DNA from: Actinophytocola sp035634895
Lineage (GTDB): Bacteria > Actinomycetota > Actinomycetes > Mycobacteriales > Pseudonocardiaceae
Reading direction: 5' to 3'
Assembly (NCBI RefSeq): GCF_035634895.1
Contig: NZ_DASQCC010000185.1
Location: forward strand, 22,860-86,859
DNA length: 64,000 nucleotides
Of the stretch, positions 8,453 to 16,320 are shown one piece after another; the stretch's first letter is position 1, and every line of letters starts with the position of its first letter. The notes beneath the pieces are model-generated. The model was not told the origin of the DNA, ran no database searches, and was given only the letters and a program-made list of their open reading frames with translations. The position numbers and the translations under genes were made by a program.

Positions 8453-8778
8453 TCCTTTGGCACGGCCATCTCGCCCAGCTCTGACCAGTCGTCCTGCGGG
8501 ACGGTGAAGTTGACGATCCGTGGCGTCTCGGCGAGGTGGCGCGGGAGGGTCCGCCGGGCCGTCTCGAAGTGGTCGGACTGGACGTGCGCGGCGCCGGCGT
8601 CACCGTCGCGGAAGGCCTCGACCAGGACGTACTCGTTGGGGTCGTCGAGGCTGCGGGACCAGTCGAACCAGAGACACCCCGGCTCGGCGCGGGTGGCCCG
8701 CGTGAACTCGGCGCTGATCCGGGGCCAGTCGTCCGCGTGCTCGGGCAGGACCCGGAACTTGGCCGTAATGAAGATCAT
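8449..8778 (-). CDS. Antibiotic biosynthesis monooxygenase (ABM) domain protein
   Basis: 109 aa; a single ferredoxin-like ABM domain spans most of the chain (MIFITAKFRVLPEHADDW; EPGCLWFDWSRSLDDPNEYV; EAFRDGDAGAAHVQSDHF). Members include cofactor-free quinol monooxygenases and YgiN-like stress proteins, usually dimeric and cytoplasmic. The ATG at 8778 fits the domain start; longer in-frame starts add only low-complexity residues. It converges on the oxidoreductase with a 4-base overlap and lies 106 bp downstream of the Mce gene in the same direction. The substrate is unknown. Confidence 0.85.
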   Translation of the reverse strand: MIFITAKFRVLPEHADDWPRISAEFTRATRAEPGCLWFDWSRSLDDPNEYVLVEAFRDGDAGAAHVQSDHFETARRTLPRHLAETPRIVNFTVPQDDWSELGEMAVPKD

Positions 8779-8884
8779 GCGGTGAAACCTACTCGCCCGC
8801 CCCCGTGACCAAAAGGTGGCGCGGCAGGTCACCCCGGCATCGACCAGCTCGTGCCCGTCGTCAGCGTCGCCAGCGGCGTGGGAG

Positions 8885-10090
8885 TCAGCCGGCCGGCAGG
8901 CCGAGCAGGCCGGGCAGCGTCGTCGGCGCGGTCCCCGGCCAGGACAGGATGCCCGGCAGTCCCGAGGTCACCGGCGGTGGGACCGCGTCGGGTCTGCCGC
9001 CGTACGGGGCGTTCTGCGAGCCGCGCACACCGATCGGACTGCCCGGCGGCTCGGCGCAGTACGCCTGCTGGTTCGGCCGGGACTCGGTCGTCTCGGTCGC
9101 GCCGCGTTGGTGTGTGCCCTCGTACCCCTTGGTGCACGAGAACGGGTCGTTGAACGTGAGGACCAGGCCGACGTGCCCGGTTCCGTCGGAGCTAGCGGCC
9201 GACCGGTTGGCCGTGATCATCGGGAAGCCCACCAGCAGCTCCTCGACGGCGTCGGTGCGGGTGGCGGTGATCCGCATGGTGGTCAGCAGGTTCGCGATGA
9301 TCACGCCGAGGTCCTGGCCCACGTCGCGCAGGATGTCGTTCACCCGCACGGCGACGGTGGGGGTCACGGTGATCAGGTCGCGCAGGTCGGGGTTCGAGGT
9401 CCTCAGCTGCTGGGCGAGCAGGCGCAGCGACGAGCTGTAGTCCAGGATCCGTCGCGACTGCTCGGCCTGCGTGGTCAGCACGACCTCGCCGTTGGCCAGC
9501 AGGGAGGTCGTCGGCGGCAGGTGCGCGACCGCCGTGGCCGTCAGCTCGCGGGCGCTGTCCAGCAGGACCCGCAGTGCCGGTCCCGAGTTCCGGAACGCCA
9601 GGTACAGCTCGTCCACCGTGGTACGCAAGGAATCCAGCGGCACGCTCGCCACCAGACCGTCCAGGTTGGACAGCAGCACCTCCGGGCCGGCCGGGGTCTC
9701 GGTCCGGGACGCCGGGATCACCGATCCGTCGGTCAGGTACGGCCCGCGCCCATCCGGCGGCCGCAGGTCGACATACTGCTCGCCGACCGCCGACCGGTTC
9801 GCCACGACCGCCCGCGTGTCGGCGGGGATCGGCGGTGCGCCGTCGAGGTCGAGGATCACGTCGACGCCGTCGTCGGACAGGACGAGCCGCTCCACCCGGC
9901 CGACGGCCACGCCGCGGTAGGTCACCTCCGCGTTGGGGAAGATGCCGCCCGAGTCGGCCATGCGCGCGGTCACCCGGTAGCCGTGCGCGCCGAACAGCCG
10001 GTCCAGCCCCGCGTACGTGCCGCCGACATACACGACGCCGCCCACCGCGATCATCGCGAACAGCAACAGCCGGATCCGCAGCGCGCGCAC
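8885..10090 (-). CDS. Orphan Mce/MlaD-family lipid transport protein
   Basis: 401 aa. One N-terminal membrane anchor (LRIRLLLFAMIAVGGVVYVGG) precedes the MlaD domain at about residues 36-115 (YRVTARMADSGGIFPNAEV; VANRSAVGEQYVDL), a helical stretch to about 290, and a proline-rich C-terminus after ENDPFSC-like sequence. Mce proteins form hexameric tubes for lipid or sterol import, normally six per operon with YrbE permeases. Here a single copy stands without YrbE. GTG start at 10090; it begins 6 bp after the SnoaL-like gene, so it is the distal gene of the CYP51 operon. Mce4 imports cholesterol in mycobacteria, which suits a sterol-like substrate here (inference). Confidence 0.87.
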   Translation of the reverse strand: MRALRIRLLLFAMIAVGGVVYVGGTYAGLDRLFGAHGYRVTARMADSGGIFPNAEVTYRGVAVGRVERLVLSDDGVDVILDLDGAPPIPADTRAVVANRSAVGEQYVDLRPPDGRGPYLTDGSVIPASRTETPAGPEVLLSNLDGLVASVPLDSLRTTVDELYLAFRNSGPALRVLLDSARELTATAVAHLPPTTSLLANGEVVLTTQAEQSRRILDYSSSLRLLAQQLRTSNPDLRDLITVTPTVAVRVNDILRDVGQDLGVIIANLLTTMRITATRTDAVEELLVGFPMITANRSAASSDGTGHVGLVLTFNDPFSCTKGYEGTHQRGATETTESRPNQQAYCAEPPGSPIGVRGSQNAPYGGRPDAVPPPVTSGLPGILSWPGTAPTTLPGLLGLPAG

Positions 10091-10096
10091 GGGGTC

Positions 10097-10648
10097 TCAC
10101 CAGATCTCGACCGGGGAGCCGCCGCGCGGATGGTGCCCCGGCTGGGGCCTGGCCGCGCGTGCCATGCGTTCGCGCATGCCGTCGGACAGCACGTCCGCCT
10201 TGATCATCTCCACGAACAGCGCCGCGGCGGCGCCGAGGTCGAAGAAGTCACGCTGCCAGGACCACTGCCAGTCACCCGCGTACCGGAACCAGCTGCCGCC
10301 GATGCCCGCGACCGTGTACGGCGAGCCGTCCGGCCCGCGAGCGTCGGCGACCTGCTTCCAGAAGCCGACGACCTCGCCGGCGCGGTCGTCGACGAGCACC
10401 CTCTGGTAGGGGTAGGTCCAGCCGTCCAGCCCGAACATCTCGGTGCCGAGCGCGTGGTCGCGGATCTCGTCGCGGCCCACCGCCATGAACTCCTCGTGCG
10501 GTCCGTTGTGCCAGCCGTAGGTGGCGTCCGCCGTGTACATCTCGGCGAGCGGGCGCCAGTCGCCGGCCTCCTCACAGCGTTCGTTGGCGTCGAGCCAGCG
10601 CCGGACCATCTCGTCCAGCTCCTCGCGGGGGAAAGCGGTCACGGTCAC
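10097..10648 (-). CDS. SnoaL/NTF2-like protein, ketosteroid isomerase fold
   Basis: 183 aa with the NTF2-like cone fold expected from REELDEMVRRWLDANERCEEAGDW, MYTADATYGWHNGPHEEFM and the aromatic strand SWFRYAGDWQWSWQRDFF. The family binds hydrophobic substrates such as steroids and polyketides; the catalytic role is not clear. Start chosen as GTG 10648, which overlaps the ferredoxin stop (GTGA); upstream in-frame codons would overlap the ferredoxin gene. M. tuberculosis carries a SnoaL-like protein (Rv0760c) close to its CYP51 locus, so the association appears conserved. Confidence 0.83.
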   Translation of the reverse strand: MTVTAFPREELDEMVRRWLDANERCEEAGDWRPLAEMYTADATYGWHNGPHEEFMAVGRDEIRDHALGTEMFGLDGWTYPYQRVLVDDRAGEVVGFWKQVADARGPDGSPYTVAGIGGSWFRYAGDWQWSWQRDFFDLGAAAALFVEMIKADVLSDGMRERMARAARPQPGHHPRGGSPVEIW

Positions 10649-10836
10649 TCCACAATGGTCAGTGCCTGGGTGGGGCAGTTCCGTACGGCGCTCTCGACCG
10701 GCCCGCGCGAGCCGGGGCCAGGCGCCTCGTCCAGGACGATCACCGTGCCGCGCCTGGGCACCTCGAACACCTCGGGCGCCTCCAGCTGGCACATCGCGTG
10801 TCCCTGGCACAGATCGAGATCGGCCTCGATCCTCAT
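10645..10836 (-). CDS. Small [3Fe-4S]-type ferredoxin, redox partner of CYP51
   Basis: 63 aa. The cluster-binding pattern is Cys-x5-Cys (LCQGHAMCQLEAP) near residues 10-16 and a third Cys late in the chain (RNCPTQAL), as in P450-associated 3Fe-4S ferredoxins. It is cytoplasmic and should deliver electrons to the P450. ATG 10836 has GGGTGGAC upstream. It lies 115 bp downstream of CYP51 in the same direction, the order also seen for Rv0763c and Rv0764c. Confidence 0.9.
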   Translation of the reverse strand: MRIEADLDLCQGHAMCQLEAPEVFEVPRRGTVIVLDEAPGPGSRGPVESAVRNCPTQALTIVE

Positions 10837-10951
10837 GACGTCCACCCGCCCGGGCCCGCCCCGCCCGACGCTACCTCCATGGCAACGAGCGAGCTGCCGG
10901 GTTTGCTCCCCGAGTCCGTACGAAAGTCCCATTCGTGCGGACGGGCTCCGC

Positions 10952-12298
10952 TCATGACGCGCGCCTGCGGTAGCGGACCCGGCAGGGTTGGGTGAGCTGC
11001 ACGACCATCTTGGAGTGGTCGTTGCGGTAGGTCGCCGAGGGTTGCGCCAGCTCGAAGGTGTAGTCGCGCAGCAGCACCGAGAAGATTGCCTTGAGCTGTA
11101 GCATCGCGAACGCCGCGCCGACGCACCGGTGCCGTCCCGCGCCGAAGGGGATCCACGTCCAGCGGTTCACCAGGTCCTCCTGCCGTGGCTCCGCGTAGCG
11201 GGCCGGGTCGAAGGTGTCCGGCTCCGGGAAGTCCTCCGGGATCCGGTTGGAGATCGCCGGGGTGGCGCCGACGTAGTCGCCGCGCCGGACCGCGTACCCG
11301 TTCACCGTGAGGTCGCCGGTCGCGACCCGCAGCAGCAGGATCAGCGGGGGGTGCAGGCGCAGCGCCTCCTTGACCGCCGACTCCAGCATCGGGATCTCGC
11401 GCAGTGCCTGGAAGCTGACCGCCGAGCCGTCGGCGTACAGCCGGTCCAACTCGGCGACCACGCCGGCGAGCACGTCCGGGTGGCGGAGCAGCTCGATGAG
11501 GGTCCACGCGGCCGTGCCGGAGCTGGTGTGGTGCCCGGCGAACATCATCGAGATAAACATCCCGGTGATCTCGTCGGCGGTGAAGCGCGGGCCGCCGTCG
11601 GCGTCCCGGACCGACATCAGGACGTCGAGCATGTCGCGTTGGTCGCGGGCGGGGGGCGGGCCCCCGGCGCGTGCGTTCATGATGCCCTGCACCAGGTCCA
11701 CGAGGCCGGCGCGTGCCTTGTCGCGACGCTGGAAGCTCTCGATCGGCGCGTACGGGTCGACGAACGCGAGCGCGTCCGTGCCTTGTTCCAGCTCGTGGTA
11801 GAGCCGCGCGAACCGGCCGTCCAGCTCGTCGCGGAACCTCGCGCCGATGAGGCACGCGGACGAGGTGTAGATCGTCAGCTCGGCGAAGAAGTCGAGCAGG
11901 TCGACCTCCCCGGCCTCGCCCCAACCGCCGACCATCCGGTCGATCTCGCGCGCGATGGTCGCCGCGTGCCCCTTCATGTGCTCGCCGCGCAACGCCTGGT
12001 TGTGCAGCATCTCCCTGCGCCGCTCGGGCGGGGCGTCGAACACCACGCCCTCGCCGAAGATCGGCTTCATGAACGGGTAGGCCTCCGCCTGGTCCAGGTC
12101 CTCGTCTGCGGCGCGGAAGAAGAACTGGTTCGCGCTCGCGCCGGACAGCAGCAGCACGCGCCGGCCGGCCAGGTCGAACGCGCCGACGTCACCGCACTCC
12201 GCGCGCACCCGGCGCATCAGGCCGATGGGATCGGCACGCAGCTCACCGAGGTGTCCGTGCTCGCCGGCACCGCCGGAGACCCGTCGCGGCTCACGCAT
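10952..12298 (-). CDS. cyp51: Cytochrome P450 CYP51 (sterol 14-alpha-demethylase family)
   Basis: 448 aa, close in sequence to M. tuberculosis CYP51 (Rv0764c) as I recall it: AYPFMKPIFGEGVVFDAPPE in the B-C region, MLHNQALRGEHMKGHAATI, the I-helix GMFISMMFAGHHTSSGTAAW, ExxR in KEALRLHPP, and the haem loop FGAGRHRCVGAAFA with Cys near residue 394. CYP51 removes the 14-alpha methyl group of lanosterol-type sterols, but the natural substrate in actinobacteria without sterol synthesis is unknown. ATG 12298 overlaps the upstream SDR by 8 bases and matches the mycobacterial N-terminus (RVSGGAGEHGHL). The downstream ferredoxin is its likely partner. Confidence 0.94.
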   Translation of the reverse strand: MREPRRVSGGAGEHGHLGELRADPIGLMRRVRAECGDVGAFDLAGRRVLLLSGASANQFFFRAADEDLDQAEAYPFMKPIFGEGVVFDAPPERRREMLHNQALRGEHMKGHAATIAREIDRMVGGWGEAGEVDLLDFFAELTIYTSSACLIGARFRDELDGRFARLYHELEQGTDALAFVDPYAPIESFQRRDKARAGLVDLVQGIMNARAGGPPPARDQRDMLDVLMSVRDADGGPRFTADEITGMFISMMFAGHHTSSGTAAWTLIELLRHPDVLAGVVAELDRLYADGSAVSFQALREIPMLESAVKEALRLHPPLILLLRVATGDLTVNGYAVRRGDYVGATPAISNRIPEDFPEPDTFDPARYAEPRQEDLVNRWTWIPFGAGRHRCVGAAFAMLQLKAIFSVLLRDYTFELAQPSATYRNDHSKMVVQLTQPCRVRYRRRAS

Positions 12299-13079
12299 CC
12301 GGCACCTCCCGCAGCGGCGCCTCGGGCTGGACCTCGACGAGCGTGAGGTGGACGCCACGAGGCGCGGACACGACCGTCGTCACGGCCGCCGCGATGTCCG
12401 ACGCGCGCAGGAAGTACGGGTGGCGGGCGAAACCCCACTGCTGCCAGCTCTCGAGCATCGTCAGGGTCGCCTGCTGGTCCCAGCCCGCGGCGAGGTCGGA
12501 CACGGTCGGGCCGGGACGCACGATCGAGGCGCGGACACCGGTGCCCTCCAGCTCCATCCGCATCGTGTACGCCATCGCCTCCAGCCCGGACTTCGCCGCC
12601 ACGTACCCGCCCATGCCCGGGCGTGGCGCGGGAACCACGTCGGAGCCGACGAAGACGACGTCCCCGCGGCGCCGGCCGACCATGTCGGGCACGACGGCCG
12701 ACACCAGCCGGTGCGCGCCAACCAGGTTGATCCCGACCTGCTCGGCGAAGGTCTCGGAGTCCAGCTCGTGGATCGGCGAGGGCGCGAGCCCGCCGGCGCC
12801 GGACACGAGGATCTCGATGGGGCCCAACGACTCCACCGCCGCGGCGACGAACTTGCGGACCGACTCGTCGTCGCCAACGTCCAGCGGCAGGGCCACCGCC
12901 TCGCCACCGGCCGCGCGGATCCGCTCGGCGGCCTCCTCGCACCGCTCGACGCGCCGGGCGCCCAGCGCCACCGGGTGTCCCGCCCCGGCCAGCGCGACCG
13001 CCGTGGCGGCGCCGATGCCGGACGACGCACCGGTGACGATCGACGGCCGCCTCGCGGGATTCGGCTCGAAACGTGGCAT
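12291..13079 (-). CDS. Short-chain dehydrogenase/reductase (Rv0765c-like)
   Basis: 262 aa classical SDR. The cofactor motif is IVTGASSGIGAATA at residues 14-27, with SGAGG in place of NNAG, and the active-site Tyr/Lys in GGYVAAKSG near residue 160. ARRVER after beta-2 suggests NADP preference. It is the first gene of the leftward operon, with CYP51 overlapping its 3' end. The promoter holds the TGGACA palindrome at 13101. By position it corresponds to Rv0765c next to CYP51 in M. tuberculosis and probably oxidises or reduces a hydroxyl/keto group on the P450 substrate. Confidence 0.9.
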   Translation of the reverse strand: MPRFEPNPARRPSIVTGASSGIGAATAVALAGAGHPVALGARRVERCEEAAERIRAAGGEAVALPLDVGDDESVRKFVAAAVESLGPIEILVSGAGGLAPSPIHELDSETFAEQVGINLVGAHRLVSAVVPDMVGRRRGDVVFVGSDVVPAPRPGMGGYVAAKSGLEAMAYTMRMELEGTGVRASIVRPGPTVSDLAAGWDQQATLTMLESWQQWGFARHPYFLRASDIAAAVTTVVSAPRGVHLTLVEVQPEAPLREVPDA

Positions 13080-13100
13080 GACGTCAGCCGCCTCCTGTGC

Positions 13101-13114
13101 TAGACATGTGTCCA
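13101..13114. promoter_or_regulatory. Cluster operator A (TAGACATGTGTCCA)
   Basis: Palindrome in the divergent gap between the SDR-CYP51 operon and the uncharacterised gene at 13138, 24 bp upstream of the latter start. The shared extension CCAGACGCTAGT continues downstream, as at 21241. It matches TGGACAYRTGTCCA at 13 of 14 positions and is a probable TetR site. Confidence 0.75.
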
Positions 13115-13137
13115 GACGCTAGTACGGACTATTGCCC

Positions 13138-14400
13138 ATGGCAAGACCGGAGGCCGTCGTGACGAGCAGGTTCGCCCAGCTGCGACAACAGGATCTGGCC
13201 GTACTGCTGCCCGAGCTGTTGCTGGCGGGGCAGCTCATCGACCGGTCGGGCATGGCCTGGTGCATCGGCGCCTTCGGCCGGGCCGAGATGACGCGGATCG
13301 CGGTCGAGGAGTGGATGGCCGCGAGCCCGGTCTACACCCGCCGGATGCAACGCGCGCTGGGCTTCGAGGGCACCGACGTGGTCACGATCTTCAAGGGGCT
13401 GCAGCTGGACATCGGCGCCCCGCCACAGTTCATGGACTTCCGGTACACCGTGCACGACCGGTGGCACGGTGAGTTCCGGCTCGACCACTGCGGCGCGCTG
13501 ATGGACGTCGAGCCGCTGGGGGACGAGTTCGTGACCGGGATGTGCCACGACATCGAGGACCCGACGTTCGACGCGACCGCGGTCGCCACCAACCCGAGGG
13601 CGCGCGTCCGGCCGATCCACCGCCCGCCACGCACACCCGCGGACCGGCACCCGCACTGCGCGTGGACCGTCGTCATCGACGACGCCCACCCGCCCGTCGG
13701 CGAGTCGCCGGGATGCCAACGGCTCCGGTCGTCCAGGGCCGCCACCGTGGCGCTGGACCCGATCGAGCCCGGCGACGACGGTCACGCCGACTACTCCGGG
13801 CCGCTGCGCGGGGACCTGGACTTCGCCGAGTTCTCGAAGTCCGCCCTCGTGCGGCTGGCGGACGAGGTGTGCCTGCAGATGCACCTGCTCAACCTCGGGT
13901 TCGGCCACGCCGTCCGGCGGCGCACCGACGCCGAGGGCGCGCGTCGCCTGTGCGTCAAGCAGCTCACCGGCATCGCGGGCATCGCCGCGCAACGCCTGCA
14001 TCGCGCGCTGCGCCTGCCCGGCGGTGTCGAGGGCGCGCTGCGCGTGCTCGAACTGCACCCGCTGCTCAACCCCGCGGCGTACGTGCGGGCGGCGGTCGGC
14101 GACGCCGTGACCGTGACACCCTCGCCGGCGCACGAGGACGGCGCCTGGATCTCCTTGTGCGGCCCGGCGGAGCGCCGGCCGTTGCGCGCGGTCGTCCAGG
14201 CCGTCGACCCGCGGCTCGACGTCGAGGTCGAGGGCACGGCCGAGGAGTGGACCGCGCGGGTGGTGACGCGCGCCGTCCCGGCGAGGGAGCTCGACGAGGT
14301 CGCCGTCACGAGGATCAGCACCGGGTCGTCGTTCACGTTCGAGCCGCGGCGGTCGCTCCCGATCACCCCGGTGGGCCGCGAGTCTCGCGTTCAAACATAG
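13138..14400 (+). CDS. Uncharacterised protein of the CYP51/CYP123 cluster
   Basis: 420 aa, soluble, no signal peptide. I do not recognise a firm family. Visible features are an alpha-rich N-terminus (RFAQLRQQDLAVLLPELLLA), a strand-rich centre with FRLDHCGALMDVEPLGDEFV and MCHDIEDPTFD, a conserved-looking HPHCAWTVVIDD, and a helical region with HLLNLGFGHAV. MCHDIEDPTFD and the CAWTV strand faintly recall L-2-amino-thiazoline-4-carboxylate hydrolase-like proteins; this is only a suggestion. ATG 13138 is preceded 6 bases earlier by an in-frame TTG. It is divergent from the CYP51 operon with a cluster operator between, so it is probably co-regulated. The last codons run into the 22-bp repeat array. 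Confidence 0.72.
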   Translation: MARPEAVVTSRFAQLRQQDLAVLLPELLLAGQLIDRSGMAWCIGAFGRAEMTRIAVEEWMAASPVYTRRMQRALGFEGTDVVTIFKGLQLDIGAPPQFMDFRYTVHDRWHGEFRLDHCGALMDVEPLGDEFVTGMCHDIEDPTFDATAVATNPRARVRPIHRPPRTPADRHPHCAWTVVIDDAHPPVGESPGCQRLRSSRAATVALDPIEPGDDGHADYSGPLRGDLDFAEFSKSALVRLADEVCLQMHLLNLGFGHAVRRRTDAEGARRLCVKQLTGIAGIAAQRLHRALRLPGGVEGALRVLELHPLLNPAAYVRAAVGDAVTVTPSPAHEDGAWISLCGPAERRPLRAVVQAVDPRLDVEVEGTAEEWTARVVTRAVPARELDEVAVTRISTGSSFTFEPRRSLPITPVGRESRVQT

Positions 14401-14726
14401 CGAGTTGCGCGTTCAGACACACCGAGCCCCGCGTTCAGACATGGCGAATTGCGCGTTCAGACGCACCGAGTTGCGGTTTCGTGCATACCGGGATCGGTGC
14501 GGGCACAGCAAGATCTACACGAAACCGTGATTCGGTGTGCGCGAGCCCGTGGTTCGTTATGCGCGAACCGTAGTTCGGTGCGCGCGCCCGTAGTTCGGTG
14601 TCCGCGAAACCGAACTCGGTGTGCGCGAGGCCGTGGTTCGGTGTGCATGAAACCGCAACTCGGTGTGCGCGAAAGCGTAGTTCGGTGTGTGTGAACGCGG
14701 GACTCGGTGTGTTTGGGCGCGGGACT
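14381..14726. repeat. 22-bp tandem repeat array in two opposed orientations
   Basis: Left block: five 22-base units starting at 14381, 14403, 14425, 14447 and 14469, pattern AGTTGCGCGTTCAGACACAC followed by CG. Right block: nine units of 20-22 bases starting at 14533, 14555, 14576, 14596, 14617, 14639, 14661, 14683 and 14705, pattern CGGTGTGCGCGAAAGCGTAG followed by TT. The right pattern is the reverse complement of the left, so transcripts can fold into a long degenerate hairpin around 14491-14532. The first left unit overlaps the end of the preceding gene, and the array ends just before the TetR stop. There are no unique spacers, so this is not CRISPR. Confidence 0.85.
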
Positions 14727-14732
14727 CGCGGG

Positions 14733-15311
14733 TTAGGGTTTGGGGTGGCGGCGGGGGTTGGAGAGTAGGAGGTCGGTTACTTTGGCTAGTTTGCGGGGGA
14801 CGTCCTCGAAGGACAGGTAGCCGGTGCCGGCTAGGACCAGGGCGCCGACGAAGGCCATGGTGAGGGTCTCGCGGGCGGTGGGGGACATGGGGCCGATCGC
14901 GCCGGCTACGCGGCGCAGTAGTTCGGCGCCCAGTTGGTCGCGGAGGCGCCGGACCTCGGGGTCGTCGGTGAGCAGTGCGGTGGTGCAGGCGCGGCTGAGG
15001 TCGGGTTCCCTGGTGAACACCTCCGTGATGCCGCGGACCGCGTCGGCGAGCGCGGCGGCTGGGGACCGGCGCGGCTTTGCCTGCGGCGCGGGCAGGTCCT
15101 GGACCTGCTGCCACAGGATCGCGCAGACCAGATGCTCCTTGGAGGAGAAGTACGTGTAGGCGGTCGCGGGTGAGACGTCGGCGCGTTTGGCGACCGAGCG
15201 GACCGTGAGGTCGCTGTAGGGGACGGCACGGACCTCGTCGAGCGCGGCGGTGAGCAGGCGTTGCACCGTGTCGGCGCGGCGGCCGTCGACGATGCGGCGT
15301 ACTGGTTCCAT
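14733..15311 (-). CDS. TetR-family transcriptional regulator of the P450 cluster
   Basis: 192 aa from ATG 15311 (a GTG lies directly before it). The N-terminal helix-turn-helix spans about residues 20-62 (LTVRSVAKRADVSPATAYTY, then FSSKEHLV), with a helical ligand domain behind it. A ligand released by the cluster enzymes is a natural inducer (inference). It is the second gene after the 6PGDH-like dehydrogenase, and its upstream region holds the weaker palindrome at 15354, suggesting autoregulation. By position it corresponds to Rv0767c in M. tuberculosis. It is the only regulator gene within the cluster and so the best candidate to bind the TGGACAYRTGTCCA sites. Confidence 0.9.
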   Translation of the reverse strand: MEPVRRIVDGRRADTVQRLLTAALDEVRAVPYSDLTVRSVAKRADVSPATAYTYFSSKEHLVCAILWQQVQDLPAPQAKPRRSPAAALADAVRGITEVFTREPDLSRACTTALLTDDPEVRRLRDQLGAELLRRVAGAIGPMSPTARETLTMAFVGALVLAGTGYLSFEDVPRKLAKVTDLLLSNPRRHPKP

Positions 15312-15329
15312 CACGGCGCCACGCTTTCG

Positions 15330-15345
15330 ATCATGACCACATGAT
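15330..15345. promoter_or_regulatory. Perfect inverted repeat ATCATG-ACCA-CATGAT upstream of tetR
   Basis: Six-base perfect arms, 19 bp upstream of the TetR start. It could be a second operator or a small hairpin between the two co-directional genes. Confidence 0.45.
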
Positions 15346-15353
15346 AGTCGTCC

Positions 15354-15365
15354 GGACAGCTGTCA
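15354..15365. promoter_or_regulatory. Cluster operator B, degenerate (GGACAGCTGTCA)
   Basis: Core GGACAGCTGTC is a good palindrome related to the cluster motif, 43 bp upstream of the TetR start and overlapping the stop of the 6PGDH-like gene. Probable autoregulatory site. Confidence 0.5.
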
Positions 15366-16208
15366 AGGAGCGACGCCCAGGTCTGTGGCGAGTCGGGACA
15401 GCGCCAGGCGGGCGAGCGGCGTGTCCACGTCGAGCTCGGCGGCGAGCTCGACCGCCAGCGTGAGGTCCTTGTGCCCCAGGTCGCGCACATGCGACAGGAT
15501 CGGGTACCAGCCGCTGTCCTCGGCGACGGGCGCGGTCGTGCGCCGCAGCATGATCGCGCCGGGGCCGCCGGTGACGGCGTCGGTGTGCCGCACGACCTTC
15601 CCCAGCTCCACCAGGTCGAGCCCGGCCGCCTCGGCGAGCCGCTGGGCCTCGGCCGCCGCGGCGAAGGACACGAAGTGCAGCAGGTTGCGTGCCAGCTTCG
15701 CGGCCGTGCCCGCGCCCGGCGGGCCCGCGTGCATGGTGTGACCGGCCCAGAGCGCGAACACGTCGCGGCACCGCGCGAACGCGGCGTCGGTGGCGCCGAC
15801 CATGACGGCCAGCTCACCCCTGGCGGCGCCGGGCGCGCCGCCGGAGACCGGCGCGTCCACGATCTCGATGCCCCGCGGCCCGTACAGCGCGGCCAGCCGG
15901 GCCGCGGTGCCGGCGGCGATCGTGGAGTGGACCGCGACGACCGTGCCGGGCGCCGCGGTCGCCAACAGGCCCGCCGGTCCGGAGAGCACCTCCTCGACCT
16001 GCGCGTCGTCGCGGACCATCAGCGAAATCACCTCGGCGGACTCGGCCACCTCGCCCGGGCTGCCCGCCGCTCGCGCGCCCGCCTCGAGGAACGGCTGGAG
16101 CGCCTCGGGACGCACGTCGTGGACGACGAGACCGCCGGGCCAGTCGAGCAGCCGCCGCGCCATCGGCGCGCCCATCTGGCCGAGCCCGACGAAACCCACT
16201 GGCTTCAC
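15363..16208 (-). CDS. 6PGDH / 3-hydroxyisobutyrate dehydrogenase-like NAD(P) oxidoreductase (Rv0770-like)
   Basis: 281 aa beta-hydroxyacid dehydrogenase. The Rossmann motif is VGFVGLGQMGAPMARRLL at residues 4-21. A conserved substrate segment VDAPVSGGAPGA lies near residue 117, and the catalytic Lys is expected in GAGTAAKLARNLLHF near 170. The family oxidises 3-hydroxy acids. GTG 16208 has GGGGAGG upstream and gives the normal length. The promoter faces the thioesterase gene across a gap with cluster operator C. M. tuberculosis Rv0770 lies in the same neighbourhood, so the role is probably in turnover of the P450 product. Confidence 0.9.
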   Translation of the reverse strand: MKPVGFVGLGQMGAPMARRLLDWPGGLVVHDVRPEALQPFLEAGARAAGSPGEVAESAEVISLMVRDDAQVEEVLSGPAGLLATAAPGTVVAVHSTIAAGTAARLAALYGPRGIEIVDAPVSGGAPGAARGELAVMVGATDAAFARCRDVFALWAGHTMHAGPPGAGTAAKLARNLLHFVSFAAAAEAQRLAEAAGLDLVELGKVVRHTDAVTGGPGAIMLRRTTAPVAEDSGWYPILSHVRDLGHKDLTLAVELAAELDVDTPLARLALSRLATDLGVAP

Positions 16209-16226
16209 GGTCGCCTCCCCGATGGG

Positions 16227-16240
16227 TGGACAAGTGTCTG
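16227..16240. promoter_or_regulatory. Cluster operator C (TGGACAAGTGTCTG)
   Basis: Palindrome 19 bp upstream of the 6PGDH-like start in the divergent gap with the thioesterase gene. It is followed by GACTGTAGT, which resembles the GACGATAGT extension of site E. Matches the consensus at 12 of 14 positions. Confidence 0.7.
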
Positions 16241-16320
16241 GACTGTAGTTCGGAATTCCGGGTGTGGTCAAATGGCCGAAGAACAAGAACGTGTTCTCGT
16301 TCGGCCCGAGGAGGACGACC

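Noticed and set aside
8816..10957. Long rightward open frame of about 713 codons over the Mce-SnoaL-ferredoxin genes
   Set aside because: It is antisense to three recognisable proteins and its translation is Arg/Val/His-rich without motifs, a shadow of high GC content.
14381..14726. Repeat array as a CRISPR
   Set aside because: Units are contiguous with no unique spacers, they drift strongly in sequence, the two halves are inverted, and no cas gene is present.
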